Source of the DNA: Certhia americana | Taxonomy: Eukaryota > Chordata > Aves > Passeriformes > Certhiidae | DNA: 64,000 nt | Assembly: GCA_018697195.1 (NCBI GenBank) | Contig: JAGMWU010000042.1 | Span: 936,001-1,000,000, forward strand | Direction of reading: 5' to 3' | Shown here: one piece after another, positions 10,811 to 24,180 of the stretch | Layout: each line of letters starts with the position of its first letter | How positions within the stretch are numbered: the first letter of the stretch is position 1 | Translations under genes and position numbers: made by a program | The notes under the pieces: model-generated | What the model saw: only the letters and a program-made list of their open reading frames with translations | What the model was told of the DNA's origin: nothing | The model's database searches: none

Positions 10811-13800
10811 AACACGGGCGGGGAGCTCCAGGTTGTTCTCTCCTGGATGCCAGGATGGCCGCGGGACGCTGCGTTCCTGCAGGGCCCCGGTGGAATCTCC
10901 AGGGAGCCTGGGACAGTCATCTCACTTCGCGTCAGCGCCCGTGCTGCAGCCCGCACGGCATCGCTGGGTATCTGTAAAGTGCTTTGTTTCCTTCTGGGAT
11001 GCTCATGCCCACCTGCTCTATGTCCATTTCTAAAGGCAGGTGCGGTGCTTGGCTCGTCCCTGCCCCACCATGCCATGTGCCCTGCCGAGTGTGGTGCCAC
11101 CAGCCTTTGCATAGGCTATATTGTACAGAAACGAAACACGCCCGCCTAGGAGCTCGCAGTCGAGAAAAGCGCTCAGCGAGGCCAGCTACACGTGCTGAAT
11201 TCCTGCAGCGCCCTGTATCGGTGCTTGTACCACTCCACCATGTTTGTACGGCTACTCTCGGCCCGGCCGTGGCAAGAGCTGGCTGGCTGGGAGCATTCCC
11301 ATAGAGACACTCAGTCTAGATGTCACTTCAATGTTCACACACTGGCTTACTGTGCCTGCCAACACAGGGCAAGCACCTCTTGTGAAGCAGTGTCAAGCCA
11401 CTCCTGCTGTCATTTACATTATCCATACGGTGACTGGCTTCACTAAGCTTGATTTGCTTTATGTCTTTTTTTTTTTTTTTAGTATTATTACATAAACAAG
11501 ATTATTATTATGTCCCTACAAAAGTATGCTTGGCATGTTTTTAATGTAAACGCCATGGTTCAGAACTGATGCTGTGGGTGGACATGGATTATGACATTAC
11601 TAAAACAATTCCAGTCCTGCTGCCAGGAAGTGTGGGCACCCCAGTATTCTGGAAAAGCAACCATTTATGTGAAAGATTTTACCTGTGCACTGCTGACAGT
11701 GTCAGGGTTAGTAGGTCTGCAGCATCCCCAAAAACCCTGCAGAAACTTGGTATGCTAAGAGAAGGTCTAGCCCAGCACAAGGCAAAGCAGAGACACAAAG
11801 CAAGGCTAGCCAGGCCACAGAACCACAGTTTCTGGCATTGTGTCCCTTATGGACAAAAGTGAAAGCAGCAGCCCACTGCAGGTCAGTGATATGGCCATAT
11901 CGCCAGGCCTCTTCAACACTTTGCTCTTGCTAAGTATAATTTTGATGTATTTCTCCACAAGTGAAATATTACGGGGTGAATTGAGTTGGAAAAATACAGC
12001 TCTCCTTGCTCAGGATACAAGAGGATAGGAAACAGAACCCCAGCAGGTCAGAAACCTAAACCATACAGAGTAAGCAGAGGGGACCCCAATGAATAATGAT
12101 GTTTCCTTTCCACTCTTTCCTCTTTCAGTATGTTTTTCCTATTGATTTTTCCATCCAGCAAAGCTCTCAGGAGACACCAGTTTCCCTTACTTCAAGTGCA
12201 AGATGTACATTTACCCTGTTGGCCCTGTAAATGGGAGGAGCTGCCTGGAGGAAATCATAAACATTTATTTCCTCTGTGCAGAGAGAGTAAGAAGTGGTTT
12301 GTCTGGTCCCCACTGCTTTGCCACTCGTGGTTGCTGCAGATTGTGGAGCAGGCTGTTTCCCCTAGCATCCAGGTCCCACACATTGATCAGTAGCCTGGAT
12401 CGGGGTGGACACCAACTACCCTATTTCCACCATGGAGCAGCTGAGTCTAGCTGAAGAAGTACATGCCTTGTTACAGCCCTTCTTGATAAACCTGGAGTGA
12501 AAAATATAGGGCTAGAACGACTAGACTTCTTTTGCCATAGAATAAAACTTTTCTGTGGTTTATGAGACAGAGGCTGTGCTTCAATACCTGCATAAAGATC
12601 ATCAGACAGATCTTTACATCCCATCTAGGAGAAGAGTAAGAACCTGCATTTCTTTTATATCTGTGCTCCATTCTTAACCTTAACAGTGAAGGGGGAAAGA
12701 ATTTGTTTTTAAAAGCTCAAAGAGGAAAAAAAAATATTTGTTTAGTAAATGGTGTGTTGGAAAAAGGTAGAAATAATGTCAAAGAAGGAAAAGGTGAAGT
12801 ACTTGATGCATATTAATGAGCAGAGGCAAGACAAATTCAAGAAGATGAGTCAGTGCACAGCAAGCAATGAACAACTGGTGACAGTGGGGTGAGGGGTGAA
12901 CAATCTTCTGGGCAGGGCCACTGGGAGAGAGAAAATTAAAAACAAGGACTAGGCCCTGGTGGGATCAGGCAGGAATCCAGCCCTAGCTTCACTCCCCTCT
13001 CCCAGCAGCGTGATCCTGCTCCTGTCATGCACTTTTTCACCCACAGAGTGCTCAGAAATGGAAGGCAAAATGGGACAGCAAAAGTAGCTGTATCACAGCA
13101 AAGCATTTCAAGCCTCTCCAACCCAGAGGAAAGAGGCAAGGGCCTCCCAGAAGAGCTGTGGGGCAGGGAGCTTAGGGATGAAGCAGACTGTGGGAGTGTG
13201 GTTGTCCCGCTTCTCAGCTGCAGCACCTTGCAGCCATGGGAGCCCAGTACCCGGTTAGACTGGTCAGATGGGAATTTTCCAAGTCAACACCCTGTTACTC
13301 AGGTTCCTTTGGGGCAAGTAACTACACTGGCTGGAATGTAACATCACTTCTCCAAATGTGACCGGGCATGGTTTCACAATATGTGGCAGAAACTTCCATG
13401 TGCTCCCAGGACAGAGGGATTAGCATGTCAGCTGACGGCTCTCCTGATATTCAAATATTATCACCTCTCCTGAATGGATTTCAGTGTCTTGATGTGTGAG
13501 ACCTCAGAGGTTTCTGCTGCTCTGTCTTACCTATTATTCCCACATGAATTTAGTGGCTCAAAGCTGCCAGTAAACAACCCAAACCTCATCCACTTACTCA
13601 ACATTATCTGCAGCACAGGGAAGCCTCTAACAAGCAAAGCCCAGCACTTCCCCTAGCTGCCCCTAACACTAGTTAGGACACATCACCTGCCCTGGCTATG
13701 CTGCCCCCTGCCCTGCACTCCAGTTATCCACAGCAGGCTGATCTGCCTCTCCTGCTGCCGGCTGAGCCCGGAGCTGCCTCTGCTCTGTGCTTCGACCTAC

Positions 13801-14916
13801 GTACAAAAGGAGGAGTGTTCTGCAGGCAGACGCAAACCCGGAGCCCTGACATTAAAAGAGTTATATAAGCCCTTACACAAGCTGCATCCAGCCTCCTGGA
13901 AAGGCAGCCGGCATGGAGCTGCTGCTGTCTCCACTGAGCAGCAGAAAGCCCCTTTCATGGCAGAGAGGCAGAGTGGAGCTGCTTCATGGCTGCAGCAGCA
14001 GAAGGAAATGGAAGGAACTGGTTCTCTTTCTGGAACAGAAAGTACCTGGCTCAAAACATGTGTTGGACAGAACGGCACATCTGCAGCTGTAACACTGAGG
14101 ATCCCTATTGCCAGCAGTCTCGGAAACAGAAGTGGTTTGCAGAGTTTGGGGTTTCTTTTTAATGGATTCCTACTGATGCACAGAAGTGAGACAAGTGGAA
14201 AATGTCGATACCTACTGGTCAGCACAGATAGCAATGTCAGGCCTTGTCAGCAACAATTCAGTACCTTCTTAAATAATGCCAATTATGAACAATATTGTAA
14301 TGTGCTGCATTCAATCAATTTTTAATCTTTTTGCATCACTAAATCATTTTAAAGAGGATAACCCCAAGACAGAAAGAAGCAGAGGAAACAGTGATAAAAC
14401 AGCCTCAATCAGGCTGTGTGATTGTTCTCCAAAGTACAAGGCTGGCTATTAATACCTTGTGCTCCCCTGATGAAACCGGGAGCTACAAAACACTGCCTGG
14501 TGCATGGGAATCTAGGTGTTCAGGATATGCTTAAAGCTGAAATTCCAGATCAGAAGCTTGTTATTACACAACCTGTGCACTCTGGGATGAATCCTCCTCC
14601 AGCTCTAGGTGCTAGACTCAGATGGTAGAAAAAAGGCAAAGCTGCAGTGAAACATGGGCTTGTATGAGTCAACAAAGAAGCTGCTTTTCCCCCTTTAAAT
14701 GAATACAGCATGAGCACTAATACTGTCTTACTGGGTTTAACAGGGGTCAAAAGCCAGTGATACTCTGCCAAGGCATCCTGAAGAGAGCATACATATCTAT
14801 ATTTTAGTAATTTAAAATCCACTGAAAACACTGAATTGTTCTTTTGTGTTTAGTTAACATGTCGTGTAATCTGTTTACATTTGCCAGTCTGGCATAAAAA
14901 ACTCGTAGTCTGTGGC

Positions 14917-14950
14917 ATTTGTGGTCGACTATTTGCTTATTAGTTGTACA
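14917..14950 (+). repeat. 34-bp direct repeat, copy A
   Basis: A 34-base motif (starting ATTTGTGGTCGAC and ending TTAGTTGTACA) that recurs exactly at 15198-15231. Here it is followed by unique sequence. Confidence 0.9.
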
Positions 14951-15197
14951 TTTGAACTTTATAAAATAGGCCACTTGTATGCCAGAAAAAACAAAGCAAC
15001 AAAACAAACTGACCTCATTATTTCCAAGTTATGCACCAAAGTCTGAGGAACATAATCTAGTGACCGCTGTGAAAGCTCTGGCAGCAGAAACCTTTGCCCT
15101 AGGCAGCTGTCACCTTCTGTTTGGTCCAAGTGACTGAGTATTGCACAGCTACTGAGTTATTCTTGTTCCTTTATTCCTACCATAATCACAGGAATAA

Positions 15198-15254
15198 ATT
15201 TGTGGTCGACTATTTGCTTATTAGTTGTACAAAAAAAAAAAAAAAAAAAAAAAA
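15198..15254 (+). repeat. 34-bp direct repeat, copy B, with poly(A) run
   Basis: An exact second copy of the 34-base motif at 14917-14950. Its last A begins a run of 24 A (15231-15254). A short copied segment ending in poly(A) resembles the end of a retrotransposed fragment, but it is too short to assign. The two copies are 281 bp apart. Confidence 0.85.
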
Positions 15255-18200
15255 GAAAATCAGGGTTCATACGTGGTGGGTACTTGGCAAACTGCTGCTG
15301 TTTTCACATTAGAGATGAAATTAAATCTTGAGCTTGTTGAGGCTGTCTGAACATGCCATGAAATTGCAACACACCCTCTTTGTGCAATTGCACGTGCGCT
15401 ATATATTATATTATCCATGCAGATCCTTTCTTTTCATACAAGCCTCCCTTTGGAATACCATACTTACAACTCTTCTTTTTGTAAGGAGCTGTGGGCACAG
15501 AAAAAGGGCAGAGATAAGCCTGATGAGGAAATAGGCTTGCCAGGGGTAAGTACTATACATTTACAATTCCAGTTGGGAAAGACTAAAGGGGTAACCACTG
15601 GATTGTTTAAAAGGAAAATGGCACCACTCTGTCAAAACATGGGTGGCTGCCAGAGAAAATAGAGGAGCTGGCTTCATTTTAGACAAGTCCCACAAAATTT
15701 AGCCCTGGTAGAATCAGCTGTCCCCCAACAAATACACTCTAAAGAAACTAGCTTACCCTCTGTGTGCTTTGGGCAGGGCTGAAGAGCAAACCATTCTTCA
15801 AAAAGTTTCATAAGATGCTTTTAAAAAGGCCTCAGTAGATACACAACAGCTCCTTCAGGTGACCCCACATGCAGTAGCTCCCCAGCACCTTCAGAGCAGT
15901 ACAGCCTGGTGGAGACCTGGGGGGTGCTGGGACACCTGATCCCTCACAGGAAAAGGTCAGGAGCCCTAACCCATAGCCTGCAGCAGGAAGGGCAGGAGGA
16001 AGGGAGGGGAGAGTGATTGCCTCCTATGCAGCTTCCATCACTCTGTTCTGGCAGCACCTCCATGACAGGAGAAACTTGGCCACACAAACTGATCATGCCC
16101 AGTGCTACTTCCCACCAGTTTCCCTGGAGGTGGAGACCATTTATGTTAACACATACATGGTTGGCACCGGCCTTAACACCACAGCTGCCTGCAATTCACA
16201 GCCAGCTGCAAGAGATAATCCCTTCTGTATGACGTCAAGGAAGAGGTGTTTGTGCCCAAACTTCATTGCCCTCTTCAATCCCAGGTTGCTTTGGTTCTTC
16301 CTATCTAACCAAGCAGACCACAATGCTCTCTGATGGACGGACTCTCAGGGGATGGGCTTTCCTACCACACTATAAGCAATCCCCATTTTATCCTCTGGCA
16401 ACAGTCATGTGCTGCCCCACATGCCAGATATGAGGCTAAGCCCTGGTCCCATCAGTGGGAATTTTGCCATCTTAGGCTGAGGCAAAAGCTCTTTGACAGT
16501 TTCAGCAACATCTCTCACTCTCAGGTCAGAGCCACTTCCACAGGAAGTATTTACTGGATTTGTGGTGCACAGAACACAGCCTGCACTAGTCTCTGCTCTC
16601 TGTCACTGGATTTGCTCCCCTCCTCTTTGTGTCGCTTTCAGTAAGTTTTATATAATTTCATTTAATTGAGCTCCACTATTACCCACTCCATTACATTTCA
16701 GTTCATGAGAAAAGTTCATCTAAGGTATGATCAGGCACATCACCATTGATTTTTAGCAGTTTATGAAATATCACTCTGTTTTGCCAGCAATACCATCTAA
16801 CTATCTAACTCCCTCAAGGGACAGGAGGAGCATTATGGCATACTCAGAGTGTATTTTATAAGTGGTGAGCAGCCGACAGGATGCAATTAAGCCAAATATT
16901 ACAGTCACAATCTGGAAAGGTTGCCCTGTGAAGTCTTGGTTTGCTGCCACTTTGTTGTAGTCTTCAGACTGAAGTACATCCTGTACTTTACGAAGGTGTT
17001 CCTACATATTCACTCAGGTGAATTCTCTGGAAGTTACCTTCCAGTGAATAGCTGTAAAAACACATTAGAAATTACTAGCTGGTTATACATCTTTTCCATC
17101 TTTCTCCAAACCCTGTGGACTGGTACTATGCCACACTAGTACCTGAGGTTTTTACTAGGGGGGATACATGTTGAGAGAAACATCTTCCCCGTACTTGCAG
17201 ATCCAAGACAAAGTGAGCTTCAAAAGACAGAGACTCATGGCCACTTCTCTTTTTTTCTCTGAGTTTCAGGTTTGTGGTTGAAAGCCTCTCAAAAAAATCT
17301 TGAGCAGTGACTTTTGGATATATGACACAGCACTCCTGTTCCTGATCTCATTTTTCTTCTCCATAAGTCACCAGCACATGCAGAGGTAGTTTTCAGGAGG
17401 TTCTTCTTGTGCCTCATTTTCTTACCTGAAGGTGCCAGATTTATTGAGAAAGCATTTGATCCTGTAAAACTTCTAGAGACTTGCTCTGTGTACTAAATGG
17501 GCAAAGGCATTTGGGCTCCATCAGCCTGTCCTCTAAGCTCCCAGCTGGCCACCTGCCTTGATCACGTTGAAGGTGGGGTCTGCAACACCAGGAGGGATAG
17601 GTACTACTTGCCCAAAAGAGGTACCAGTTCTGCTTTTCAGAATTTCTTGTTCTTTTGGGTGCTCTGACCAAACTGGCTGGTCCTCAGCTACTCAGCTACT
17701 TGCAGAAGAGCAGGACCCAAAATGGGAATGGAAAGCAACTGTAGCAAGTGGCTTTCTACTGCTTCTATTGTGCCAAACAAATGTCTGCTTTCCAAAAGCC
17801 TGCAGTGCAAAGCCAAAACAAGAGGAAGAAGCCTAGAACCATATCTTCAGGCTCACTCACTCTTTGATCCAGGTAATTTTTTATGCAATTGCAAAGTAAA
17901 GAAATTCCCTGTTTGCCAGCACAAGAAGACTCCGTTTCAGCGAGCTGCTGAACCAGCACGGTGCTTTCTGAGCAGCGTCCTTCATACCCTCATGACACCA
18001 ACCAAAGATAGTACTGGAAAAAATTACCTGGGTATCTTATTACAGCCAGAATTCCCTGCTGTCCTGTCCCCAGTGCCTCTAGAGGTTCATGCAAGCTGCA
18101 GAACATGACTTAACATCTCTGGTTATGAGAGATGAAAAGGAAAGTGCGAATGTAATCAGAGCAGGCGCTGATAGAGATGACTGAGAAACCTGTAGAAAAT

Positions 18201-21200
18201 GCTATTTTCCTCTATCAGGCAAGAAATGGCAGTGTGCCTTATCCCAGGAGTTTTTGGCATTGCCACTGCAAACTGAGGCTAGAAGTGGGATTCAAACTCT
18301 CACAGTAGAAATTGCCCCTTCTGGATGCATGCTTTTTAGTGGTCTACATCTCTGATCCTTCACTGGAAAGGGAAAAGCACGGGGAAAAGAACCCACTAAA
18401 ATACTGAAGACTTGCCCTAAGGATTCAGCTTTCTTCAGAAAAATCTGACCATCGGTTTTCCTGCTTCCTCAGTGGCTCCCTCACACCTCTGGAGAGCAGG
18501 CCAGGGTCATCCCCAGCTGTTAGCCTGTTGCTCCTGTTGTGTGTAGCCCTTCATCCTCTCCACCAGAGAATGGGATCGAGCCTGACAGAAGCCACCACAT
18601 CCCCTCAGTCTATGGCACAGCACTCACGATTCCCTTTAACAAGCCCCCATGCTGTTTCTGGGGCCAGTAAGGTGGAGTTTGCAGGGCTGGATGGCACCGC
18701 ACCTCCCAGGGAGGGAGTGAGGGAGGGAAATAACTCTTTCCTGCTGCTCAGTGTACTGCCAGGCTGTTCTGCTCCAGGAGTCCCCAAGGCAGGAATTGTG
18801 CACACCGAAAGCAACAGTGGAGGGTTCAGCCCTGGCCCATCCAGGGAAATGCTCTTTCCCCTTCCACTACTGCACAACAGCCTCCACTGGCATGGGTCAG
18901 GCAGATGCATGCTGTCCTTCCGGACTGGACAAACAGATTTGTACCTTACTGTGGTTTCCAGCGGCGGGCGAGCGCTCCTCGCTAGGTGGAGCTGCCGGAG
19001 CGAGCACGGCAGCGCCGGGAAGCAGCCCCGGGATGGCCGGGCGCTCCCCGAGCCACAGCACGTCGCATCCCCCCCTCCCCGAGCTCCCCATGCTCCTGAC
19101 ACCGCCGAGAGCCCTCGACTCGTTTCGGTTACACTGAAACTGAGACGGAGAAAGCAAGATCTTTTCTTCAACAAAGCCGTGGTACGAAGTATATGGCTGT
19201 CAGTGGTTTTCTCCGTCCTTTGGGCTGAATCTGCTAATCAATGCGGCCCTGTCAGCCTTTGATGTGATGGAAAATGCTGAAATACGATTTTCTAAAAATC
19301 ATAAAATTATGCACATAATGATAACCACCGCCACTGCTTTCCCTCTCCTACCCCCATTTAGATCATCAGTTTAATGATTTTCAGTTCCCTGACACTGGAC
19401 CACCCTGTGCCAACAATTTCTAAGCAAAGCTCTCACTGCTGATTTCCATGGTGGGGTTGCTTAAAGATCAATAGCAGTGATGGCCTAGTGTACATATATT
19501 TGTCTCACAGAGTGAAAGAAACTGTATAAAAGCTCCAGCTCTGCCAATTAGATTTCCATATATTTTTGCTGCTAATGTGGAGCCACAGTAAAGCCAGACA
19601 CTAGTTTTAGCCATAGAGGACATGTGGTTATCTACATCAAGAAATCCCTCACGTGGATACCAGGGCAGTGCCTGGATCCATATCCAACAGTTGTGGGGGC
19701 ACTCACTGCCCTGCAGGTGCTTGGGAGGCTCAGCTGGTCAGCCAGGGCTGGGGGATGATGAGTGAGCTTCTGTTGGATCTAAACTGGTGTCTTTACCCAC
19801 ATCTTATATGCATACACACCACAGAGTGGGAAGTTTCTTTGCAGCAATGCTCAATGGAAGGGAGAAGGAAGGTGGCTTTGGAAGAGTGGCACCTCCACAG
19901 CCCTTAGGCAAAGATGAATGAGGGAGATGGAGTGCGGGTGTTTCTTGTCCCTGCTATTGCACACCTGGCCTGCAGCACATAAACCTTGGCATCGCTGTTA
20001 ACAGAGGGTTTCCAGAGGAGTTTTCTTGCCTGGGACTGATCAGATACGTGCATCCAGGCCCCAGGAATTCCCACCTGGAAGTAGTGGGAGCAGGCCTCTC
20101 CCCAGCCATCACACCACAGACTGAGGTGTGCAGAGGCAGCAGCAGTCCCATTGCTGTTCTCCCAGAGGAAGAGAAGGGCTGTCCCTACTACAAGGACTTC
20201 ACTTCTTAGCAAGTCACAGGGAAATGCCTTGTCTGAGTGCCAGGTCACATCACGGGCACATCTGTGCTGGCTGCAGTGTTCGGTGGCACCACACAGGAAT
20301 ATGCAAACATGGGAATGTTGAGAAATCTGTTGTGCTCTAATTAGGATAGGGGGAGGGCTGGTAATCAGTAATGCCACAGGGCTGTTGCTAGCAGGGCTTT
20401 GGAGCTAGAATGCCAGCAGAGGCGTGGGAGCACCTGCAGCAAACCCCGGTGGCCGTATTAAATCATTATGTAGATGTTTTCCACAGGGCAGTGTAACAGT
20501 GGAGGTGGTGACAAGTTCTGGAGGTCTAAGCTGGATAAACTTCAGATAGGGCTTGCACTGCCCAGGGGGGAGCGTGCAGTGCGGGCAGAGCCTGAGCAGG
20601 GTACGGGCCTGGGGTGGGAATGGGGCTCGGAGCAGGACTGCGCCAGGAATGGTCTCCGGTGAACCTGGGGATTCTGGACAGACACTCTGCAGCTGCAATG
20701 CTCTCCTCCTGCCTTTTCCCCAGCAGGGGTCAGGCTGAACCAACGATCACAAATCAAAAGTAAAAGTAACTACAACGCTTCAGCTGCAAATACTCTCAAT
20801 GTTCCGGAAACGAGAAAAATATTTTGCCTTCCAGAGGATATGGAAAATGCTTGAACATTTCACTTAAGAAAGGCAAAAGAAATATTGAAGTGGTAACAGA
20901 GGTGAGTGCAGGCAGCAGCCTGCAACACCCTCCTCTTTGCAGCTGTTTTAAAAAGGCAATGACCGTGTCCTGTTCCCACTCAGTCTCAGCCTCCACTCCC
21001 AGTTACTCTGGATACGCTTCAGTGTAAATGCGAAGAGAAATTCGGACAGAATGCGCGGACCAGAGCGTTAGCGCTGCAAAGTGACGGGAGCATGTCCTGA
21101 GAAGTGACTGCAAACCCCCGGGGAAGGCAGAACTCGCAGCATCCGCCACCGGCTGCAGAGGGAAAGCTGCTCCCCCCACAAACCATTCCTGCGCGGTCAG

Positions 21201-22630
21201 AACAAGTAAGTAACGCAGAGCGGTGCCAGCCCTAGCGCGACGCCTCCAGCACACCCCCAGAGAGAGCTGGCAGCGTTTCGTGGTCCTTGGAACCCCGAAG
21301 AGCAACCCAGGGAGTCCGCAGTGGGGTCGTCAGCGAAGTGACGCCTCTGACTTTAGCTGTCACCAGAGGTCTGCGGGCAGACACTCTGGGACAAGAATGC
21401 TAAAAAGCAGGTGAGATGTATCCAAAGGCCCGTCTCCTGAAAATTTTTCTGGCCAGCTTTGTCTCAGTTTACCGCCTAGCAAGAGGACACAGGATGGCAT
21501 TTCATGCGTGGAATTTTAATGATAAATTTATTATATTTTAATATATTATTGGCGTGCGATTTTGTAGTCTTACAAGAAATTTCCGTTTCCACATCTCCAT
21601 TAAATGTCTGATTCATTCTCTTGGCTCGTGGTAATGTCTCAGGCTACATCACTAAAGAATCAGTGCTCTGCATTAGATAAATATAAGACCAAGTCTGATT
21701 AACCTATTAACTATTTTTAATTAGCTTTTACTGTTCTTCAAATATTCTGTGTTTTTGAGGAAGCAGAAAGAGGATGAGAGCAGGCTGGTGCTGTAGAGAT
21801 GTATAGAGCTAGCATATGGACCGAGATTATTCATCATCATTGGCAGCAGCTCTGCTGTAGGGAATCTTGCAACAACATCACAATTTTCCTGCTAGAGTGA
21901 ATGCCATAATGGACACATTTGTGGGGTGAGTTATGGCCAAGATAGAAAAAAATTTAAATCGTTATAGCGTTTTTATGCTCTGTCTTCCTTTTTGGTAATC
22001 AGATCTTGATTAAGAGTTCGAATTAGCACCCAGAAGGACATTATGCTTTCCTGGCTCAGTTCCTTCCCACGATGTAGGGCAGGCAACAAATGATTCAGTG
22101 GCTTTACAGCGCTGCTACAACAAAAAGGTGTCTCTATACCTATCCACCACTTTAGGAAAGTAACCAGCTGCTTGCTTGCAATGAGGAGCATATGGTAGTG
22201 GCAAAATATTTTATTTGCTAAATAAAGCGACTGCTTGATTTAGTTCAGACAGGGTCATTTTGCAGCTACGATGACTTATTAGGGAAAAAGCTGGGCAAGG
22301 TGGGGTTTGCTGCCCCGTTGCTGGGGAGCTGGAAGAGCTCCGTGGGGCAGAGCCAGCCCTTCCCTCGAGGGCAGCACCCTGCGCACAGCTGGACCCCGCG
22401 GGAGGCACAGTGCTGCGGTGTGAGTTCTGTCTCGTCCGCTCGAAGAACATCTGACCCTGCTATGCCAAAGCACGTTCGACCTTTTAATATTAGGCGTTCT
22501 CATGGTTTGGTTGGGGTATTTTTTCCCTTTCAGATACGTTGGGACCATTCCGGTCGAAGCGAATTTTGGAGGCACAGCTGCTCCATCACCCGTACTTCTA
22601 TGCCTCGAACGAGCAAACAAATAACTACTG

Positions 22631-22669
22631 CTTTTTTTTTCTTTCTTTTTTTCTTTTTTTCTTTTTTTC
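22631..22669. repeat. T-rich simple repeat
   Basis: An interrupted T run with regularly spaced C (C followed by seven to nine T), immediately before the GC-rich block at 22.7 kb. Confidence 0.8.
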
Positions 22670-22689
22670 TGACGTTTCTTCTGTGTACC

Positions 22690-24180
22690 TGTGAATTCAT
22701 TCACACCTCTTCTTCGCTTCCTCCCGGGGAGGCCGGGCTCCCCATCTCACCTCAGTCCCTCCCTGCCTCCAGCCCCCGCCCCCGCAGCTCGGGACCCCAC
22801 TGTCCCAGCTACCCTGATGTCCCCGAGACTCTGCGGGCTGCTTCCCCGAGGCCCCGAGGGGATTCTGAGGGAACTGCCCTGCTCTCGCGGCTTTGCATCC
22901 TCCGGGATGCCGCTCGCCCTTGCTCTCCGCTGCCCCGGCCGCTCGCTCCTCCTCTCTGCCCGCACCCGCGCTCTCCCTGGCGTCTGTTCCCTCGTTCATT
23001 ATTGGACTTGGTCTCTGCTCTGTCTGAAACGGCGAAGCGCCTGCGATAAGACCGCGCGAAACTGGTGAAACGCAGCCGGGTATCGGTGAGCAGCCCCGGC
23101 TGCAGCGGGTCTGGTCAAGTAAGCCCATCTGCTCAGTTCGGCTGCGGTGTTTTCAGGCTGTGGCTTGCTCACCCTGTCAGTGAAATTTGTTGCTGCGGTG
23201 GGTTTCACGCCCATCCCTGCCTGGGATGCTCACGATGTCCCCCACTCACCGCTCAGCTGCTGAGCCGCTGCACAGCCCCGGCAGTCTCCTGAGTTACTTT
23301 GTCTGACTACTTCAGCTTAGGGACTGACGGCTCCAGCTGAGCGAAAACAGAACCCGAGTATGGAAATGGAACCAAATATAAATATTTTCGAATATTTCGG
23401 GAAATATTAGCGAGGAGGTAATTCTGGCGTCTGCTTTTGAATCCGTTTCTAATGGAGGGGCAGCCCTATCGGCGCCATCCCACCTGCGATACTCTTTTTC
23501 TGGAAGAAGTTGCGCGAGAAGTCCCCCAAATAAACACCCTTTTTTTCCCCCAATATGCCATCGGTTCCTTACAGTAGAAAGGAAGGCAAAGCGCTTGTGC
23601 TGGAGGGATTGTTTTGTTTTGCTCCCGCTAGAAAACAAGCCGAGAGGTGCCGGGCGGCGAAGAGGAGCGGAGCGAGGGGAACGGGCCGGTACCGCTGGGC
23701 CGGACACGGGGCTGGCAGCGCCCGCTGCCCGCACATCCCCGGGCGGTACCGCAGCTCGGGCCGGCCCGGCAGGACCCCGCTGTGGGCTCAGGGCCCGCTT
23801 CCCCCACGGACCCACGGCCGAGACTGCCGCCGCTGCCGGTGCCCGGCCCTGGCAGAACTCCCTCGGGGCGCTGCGAGGAAGGAGGCAGCGGGTGCGGGCC
23901 CGGGGGACCCCCTGCCCCCGCTCCATCTCCTCTGCAAGAGGGAGGAAAAGAGGCTCCCCTGGGTGCTGGACGCGCAGCGGGGCCGCCCCGCGCCTGCCTC
24001 GGCACTTCCTCGGCGGTTTAGCATTTCTCTCCCCCCTAATTCAAATGCAAATCGGTCTCTTTCAGAGGCGGCTCCCCCCTCTCCACGCCCGCTGCCGGAG
24101 TTGAATCTAGGCGCAGCGTGAGCGGCTGCCGCGGCCGAGCGCTCGCCGGCTCCTCTGCAGCCAGCAGGAGAACACTTCTT
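22690..24180. promoter_or_regulatory. GC-rich, CpG-rich block upstream of NKX6-1
   Basis: About 1.5 kb of mostly GC-rich sequence with many CpG dinucleotides, especially 23.63-24.15 kb. It has no recognised coding exon. CpG-rich domains are common around developmental homeobox genes, so this may be part of the NKX6-1 regulatory domain or a promoter of a non-coding transcript (inference). An ATGCAAAT octamer at 24045-24052 could bind POU factors. The open frames on both strands reflect base composition. Confidence 0.4.

Larger units (their letters stand above)
10811..22680. other. Intergenic sequence between CDS1 and NKX6-1
   Basis: No gene was recognised. The stretch is mostly moderate-GC unique sequence. 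It includes a T17 run at 11466-11482, the duplicated 34-bp motif with poly(A) near 14.9-15.25 kb, a short GC-rich patch at 18.95-19.14 kb, and AT-rich blocks at about 19.26-19.60 and 21.48-21.90 kb that could hold regulatory elements. The longest open frames (for example a 244-codon one near 18.5-19.3 kb) lack domain or splice support. Confidence 0.5.

Noticed and set aside
9910..11149. Long overlapping open frames on both strands (up to 345 codons)
   Set aside because: They lie in the CpG-rich CDS1 promoter, are Arg/Pro/Ala/Gly-rich in every frame and show no domain. Only the 36-codon CDS1 exon 1 is supported by splice site and homology.
14917..15254. A processed pseudogene ending in poly(A)
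   Set aside because: The duplicated part is only 34 bp and carries no coding sequence; the parent would have to be the neighbouring copy, so it is listed as a repeat instead.
18270..18320. A tRNA T-arm-like sequence (GGGATTCAAACTCT)
   Set aside because: No matching acceptor, D or anticodon arms on either strand, so neither a tRNA gene nor a confident tRNA-derived SINE can be supported.
18528..19262. A 244-codon open frame on the plus strand
   Set aside because: No recognisable domain, no splice-site support and overlapping open frames on the other strand in a GC-rich patch.
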